A stretch of 64,000 nucleotides of DNA from Euglena gracilis (taxonomy: Eukaryota; Euglenida; Euglenophyceae; Euglenales). A model generated the notes under the pieces. It searched no databases. It worked only from the letters and a program-made list of their open reading frames with translations, and was not told the origin of the DNA. Made by a program: the position numbers and the translations under genes. Below, piece after piece: positions 59,600-64,000 of the stretch. Each line of letters starts with the position of its first letter. The stretch's first letter is position 1. The DNA lies in the NCBI GenBank assembly GCA_039621445.1, contig CP154954.1, forward strand, positions 27,082,123-27,146,122, written 5' to 3'.

Positions 59600-61910
59600 G
59601 TCCCACCTTGATGCTTAACCCCTTTTTCCTACCCGTTCTTGAAACATTTTTTGTGTTTCTTCCCATCATTGGCGGAGTTTAGAGGCCTGTCAAGCGTTGA
59701 GCATCACGCGTTACACCAATCTTCAGAAATAGTTTATAAAGGTTTATGGAAAGAAAAACTGCAAGTCCAAGTGATAATCTGGGTGAAGGATGATTTGGGT
59801 TTGCTAATTTGAGCGGGCTCTAAACAGCAAGTCAACCTTTACATTCATGCATTCAAGTAAAAGAAGCAAAAAAACTGTTTTCATCGATAAAACTGAAATA
59901 CATTGACAAAATTTTGAATTTCAACCTTCGGGCTCTTGTCGTTCTTTCTTACTATAGTCATAGGTTACATCCCGGCGTCAAATCAGTAAACTTTGAGGGA
60001 AAAGTTGGGTGTGAATCTTTTCAGATACATTTTTGGAATGGGAAATGTCTCCTTCGGAGAGGCTCACACCAGTTCCGCACGGAAGATCGGCCCATCAGAT
60101 ATTGTAAATTTTTCCCGGCTTGTTTGTTTGTCGTTCTATTGTTTGGGCTGACATTCGGTACACGGGCGGCCGCGAACGACAGCGTGGCCATGGTCCATTA
60201 GTTTGAGAATATTTCTCCTTTGCTAAACCTTTTCTGCAATTAAAATAAAGGCACAATTGAATGGACAATTTGTTTTGCTGGTTGAAACAGAGGAATGTTG
60301 GGTTTGCACTTTGACCTCATTCTGTGTTGACATTCGAAGGTATGATCCCTGATGTTGGTCCTGTTTTGCTCTTTTGCGGTGTTTGTAAACTCCCGAGAAA
60401 CTTTTGTTGTCATGTGCTTTTGAATGCAGCTTTTGCAGCTTTTTGTTTTTGTCATGCGGGTACGTAATCATACCAAATCACCTCCTTATAATTGCATTTA
60501 TTGTATTCTTCTGTGTTTTTCAACTTCTCTGTCAAATCCCCAGCGAGAAACCAAGCAACAACGCCATCACAATATATGCACTATTCACTACAACTTTCAA
60601 TGAAAAGACGTTGGAGGAACATGAATATGGTGGAGAGGAAGGAGGAGCAACGATGCACATTACGTCATTTGAAAGTGTTGGATTTTTTGTAACATAGCCC
60701 CGATTTGTGTCAATTGCCTTGCTTGCACTTCACCAGTTTGGGCTGTGATAAACAAATGAAATTCATTGTGAACCTGATTTACGTCGTTTTTTTGGAAAAT
60801 TACTGCAAAATTGATTTTAACACGAGTTGCAGGTCACACACACATGCTCTTTTGTTTGGTTTGTTTATCCAAACATTAAATGTTACATAATCTTGCTCTT
60901 TGTTCTTTTCGCAAAAATAATGTTGAGAAAACATTTCTCACTTGGCAAAAGTGTTCTTTTGTTTTCTCCCACCAAAAGGGAACCATTTCGTTCTCCTCTT
61001 TTTTTTTGGACAGAATGGGAAAAAATTGGCCCTAAAAGGGTAAGGTATGGTTCGGTTGCACGCTTGGGGAGAAACATTCAACTCCTTAATGGTTTGTCAT
61101 CGCACTACTAAAATGTTTTCCTCACACACGTGTATTTTCCTAAATGGTCTAGATTTTCAAAAGGAGGTATCTCGGGGCTGGAGGTTAAAGGTTCGAAATC
61201 CTGCTGGCAAATTGGGCAGACCATAAGGAATTCTTTGACAACTCCTCACCACAACTGCAAGTGTCCACAACCAATGTCTAAAACCTGCAGGCACATCTTG
61301 TGAGCCTCAGGCGTGTGTTGATATCGTTTGTTGGAAGTAGCGGATCACCATGAGGAGGCTTGGAGGCTTGGGATCCTGAAGTTATGTTGCGGAATTTAGC
61401 AAAAATGGCGGATCCTGAAGCCCACGCCCAGAAAGTACTCCCCGCAACGGGTACACCAAAGAAAGATGAGCAAAAACAAGTTGTGGGCATTTGAAGGAGC
61501 CTCACGTCAAAGAGCAATTGTTGGGGTGGCCCCCAAAAAGTGTTGTGGATACCTGGATACCCCGCACAATGAAGGTATGATGAGAGGCACGATAGTCCCT
61601 GCCCCTCCACCTACACATGTGGAACTTGGCGCCTGCCTACCCATTTGCTTCTACTTTAGTAAACGGGTTGTTTTAGTTTTTGCTTTTGTTTGTTTTGACG
61701 TAAATTTTCTCCCAAATTTCTGTTTTTTTAGCAACTTTTAAAGAACGTTCGGAGATGCTGTAAAGTCAACACTACACTGATTCAAAACAAAATCAGTGAT
61801 ATCGCCGAATGATTCGTGTTCAAGAAGGTAGGGTAGATCCAATTATTCAAGTATTAATTTGAGTCTGTAAACTTTTCATACTCTTGTAGTCCGTTCCTAC
61901 TCTAGTTTAA
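59600..61910. other. No gene recognised
   Basis: 2.3 kb of fairly ordinary, run-poor DNA. It may contain host gene or intron sequence; candidate frames (60404-60697 plus; 61466-61741 plus) are short and unrecognised. The diverged dispersed repeat at 60055-60190 lies here. Confidence 0.3.
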
Positions 61911-61913
61911 AGC

Positions 61914-62730
61914 GGCGTTTTAGAGACGTCGGGTTCAGGACAGAACCGGCGTCCCCACCCTTTGGTCAAAGGACACTCCCAGGGACCAATCTCGACCACT
62001 TATCTGCAATGCCACGCCACTTTGCATTTCACCAAATTCCGGCGATCACGAGGGTATTTCTGGCTGTGTCAATCGTCCAAGTACAAACTCACCCCTCAAT
62101 CGAAAGCTCTTTTCATCAGACGACTGGCGATCACCACCAAATTCAGCCACGCTGCCTGGATCTCTTATTTTCTGTCACTGGGAAATCCTAATTTCACAAC
62201 TCTGGTGCCCCTTGGACCCCTCAGGTGTTCGATTCGAAGAGAAAAAACGTTTCTGTAAGGTTTATTCAGCATCTCAAACCAAAAATAACTGAAAATTACC
62301 ACAAATTTCGACTAAGATTCTGGCCGATCCGACGATCGCGAGCGTATCTCGGGCTGCGTGCAATGTTAGGGTACCAAGTTACCCCTCGATCGAAAGCTCT
62401 TTTCAACAGACGACCAGAGGTGCTCATCAGATCTTTCCACGCTGCACGGTACTCTATATCCAAATCTGAGCCAATTTTCACCAAATTTGGATATCCACCC
62501 CAGTGGTCCCTAGATGGAAAAATTCATTGTCCTAGATGGTTGAAACAGTCATACCAGCACCTTAGGGCCACTTTTGGGCACTTTTGGTGACATTTTTAGG
62601 AATGTAAACCGGACGCCGGGCTTTGGACAAAACCGGCGTTCCTAACGCCGGGCTTTAGGACAGAACCGGCGTCCGGAAAACCCGTGGGGGGGACGCCGGT
62701 TCTGTCCTGAACCCGGCGTCTCAAACGCCG
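61914..62730. mobile_element. Mutator-like foldback, GACGCCGGTT family, copy 2
   Basis: Flanked by the perfect 9-bp repeat GTTTAAAGC (61905-61913, 62731-62739). Inverted ends of about 50 nt run GGCGTTTTAGAGACGTCGGG...TTCAGGACAGAACCGGCGTCC. The interior contains two direct copies of a block with ATCGAAAGCTCTTTTCA(T/A)CAGACGACC (62100, 62390), about 290 bp apart. These blocks match, inverted, those of the foldback at 25305-26210. No transposase ORF. Confidence 0.85.
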
Positions 62731-62759
62731 GTTTAAAGCTTTTCTCAGCACAGGCCAGA

Positions 62760-63380
62760 GTGCAGAAGCCCCCCCCCCCTTCCAACACCATTTTTACAAC
62801 CCTGGCCTGCCAGCACCCTTAATCCCAGATGTGGCACTGGCATCACCATCATTCCTCCACTGTGCTTTTATGCTTGCATTCTCTTTTGACTCACAAAATC
62901 CCCCCCAAAGAGGGGAAAATTCAGCAAAAAACCCCCACCCACTAACACATGAGGATCATGAATCCCAGCCAGAGACAGCTACAAATGAAAAGAAGCCAGA
63001 TGCAGCCCAACAAAGGTCAACACCACTCCCCAACATCCCCCTGGAAGAGGGGGGGGCAGGCCACATTTCGAATTTTTAAAACTCCAACAAGCCCACCATG
63101 TTTGATGGCACACAGTGGGCAAAACTGGGCACAGTGATCCTGCAGGAAGAACCTTCCCCCTGTCATTGGGAAGACGCCCCACAGACAACATACTTCCCAG
63201 CCTCCTCAACCAACACCCCCCTGGAAGGGGTCCCAGTTAGGGGTAAGGTAACGGACCTGAAAATTCACACAAATTCACCCTTTTTGCGTAAGATTTCAGA
63301 GGCCATTTTCCAGCAAGTTTCAGTAAGGATTCAGAGTTTTTTGTCTGGGTGGGTTCCGGCTCACTTCTGAGCCTGGCGCC
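62760..63380 (+). other. Protein-like plus-strand frames of unknown identity
   Basis: Frames 62831-63079 (ENSAKNPHPLTHEDHESQPE, GGAGHISNF) and 63098-63370 (MFDGTQWAKLGTVILQEEPS, PASSTNTPLEGVPVRGK) have polar, Pro-rich composition and few runs. The style resembles gag/linker parts of the DIRS elements, but no shared motif was found. They may be a truncated element entering at the window's right side. Confidence 0.25.
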
Positions 63381-63549
63381 CTCACGGTGGTTAATATTCT
63401 ACACCCCAGAATCGTGATGACCCTTATCCCGGTATTAATGCTAAAGGCTAATGGGTTTGCGGCCTACAATTTTTTCAAAAACCGCCTCACGAAGGGGGTG
63501 GAGCTTATTCAAAACCCCAAAATGCCCAACACCCAAAACGCAGGGGGTG

Positions 63550-64000
63550 TCGTCCCCGTGACCCCCCCTGTGACCCCCCCCCGTGACCCCCCCGTGACCC
63601 GGATTTGAACACCCCCCGATTTTGGGGTCCGCAAACGCACGTGCTTCAATCACAACTGCTTTCAGTATTTTTTTTTCAAATGTCGCGGAAGCCGGAAACA
63701 CTGAAGAGGAGGCCACTCCCCCCCCGTGCCCCCCCCCCCCCGTGACCCCCCCCGTGACCCCCCCGTGACCCGGCCCACCCCCGCAGAACACAACCCAAAA
63801 AAAAACCAGAACAGTCCAAAGCCCCAAAACACAGCCCAAAACCCAGATCACAACCAAACCAAAAACCCAAAACCCCAGAACACACCCAAACTAAAAATCC
63901 AGCCGAAAAACCCAGAAAACGGGCCAAAAACCTGGATGACAGCCCAGAAACCCAGAACACAGCCCAAAAACCCAGAACACAGCCCAAAAACCCACCCACA
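63550..64000. repeat. GTGACCCCCC repeats and a CCCAGAACACAGCCCAAAA array
   Basis: 63558-63600 and 63725-63775 are runs of GTGACCCCCCC units; the complementary form GGGTCACGAGGGGGG is at 39490-39550. From 63780 to the window end are diverged units of about 21 nt around AACCCAGAACACAGCCCAAA, most regular at 63945-63995. Confidence 0.7.

Noticed and set aside
61180-61200. GGTTCGAAATCC resembling a tRNA T-arm / B box
   Set aside because: One base too long for the consensus, the T stem does not pair, and no A box or acceptor stem is found upstream.

Overview
This window is eukaryotic, almost certainly from a microbial eukaryote or alga with a repeat-rich genome. The signs are interrupted retroelement genes, DIRS-type and non-LTR retrotransposons, a Tc1/IS630-like transposase with intron-like gaps, long blocks of telomere-like CCCTAA/TTAGGG repeats, and no bacterial-style operons. 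I cannot name the organism. No intact host housekeeping gene was recognised; nearly everything interpretable is mobile DNA or satellite DNA. Runs of G or C (8-20 nt) sit inside or beside almost every repeat family.

Layout. 0.4-11.9 kb: a cluster of three related DIRS-like (tyrosine-recombinase) retrotransposons, A (minus, truncated), B (minus) and C (plus), separated by about 130-145 bp spacers. 12-25 kb: nested foldback and MITE-like elements, including three Mutator-like foldbacks with 9-bp target duplications (13288-15274, 18364-19373, 22846-25108); two of them carry telomere-like arrays inside. 25-33.6 kb: foldbacks with 32-bp tandem repeats, three copies of an unknown gene-like ORF, a multi-layered inverted repeat (30230-32530) and two small transposons with clear target duplications. 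34.6-37.4 kb: a non-LTR reverse transcriptase pseudogene split by a G-rich insertion. 37.9-40.5 kb: a Tc1/IS630-like transposase broken by a MITE, intron-like gaps and an A/T-palindrome element. 42.7-48.6 kb: a fourth DIRS element (D, minus, 43154-48330) with inverted terminal repeats and an internal complementary region, inserted into a plus-strand gag-like ORF and itself holding two later insertions. 49-64 kb: minisatellites, further foldbacks and a few weak ORFs.

How the parts work together. DIRS elements encode gag, reverse transcriptase, RNase H, a methyltransferase-like domain and a tyrosine recombinase. Their internal complementary region is a copy, on the opposite strand, of the joined element ends, as needed for a circular intermediate. 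B and D show this canonically; in C the interior is inverted relative to its ends. The rest is non-autonomous DNA (foldbacks, MITEs, satellites) that has inserted repeatedly into itself, so several insertion orders and empty sites can be read within the window.

All coordinates and homologies come from reading the sequence by eye; no database search or alignment program was run.
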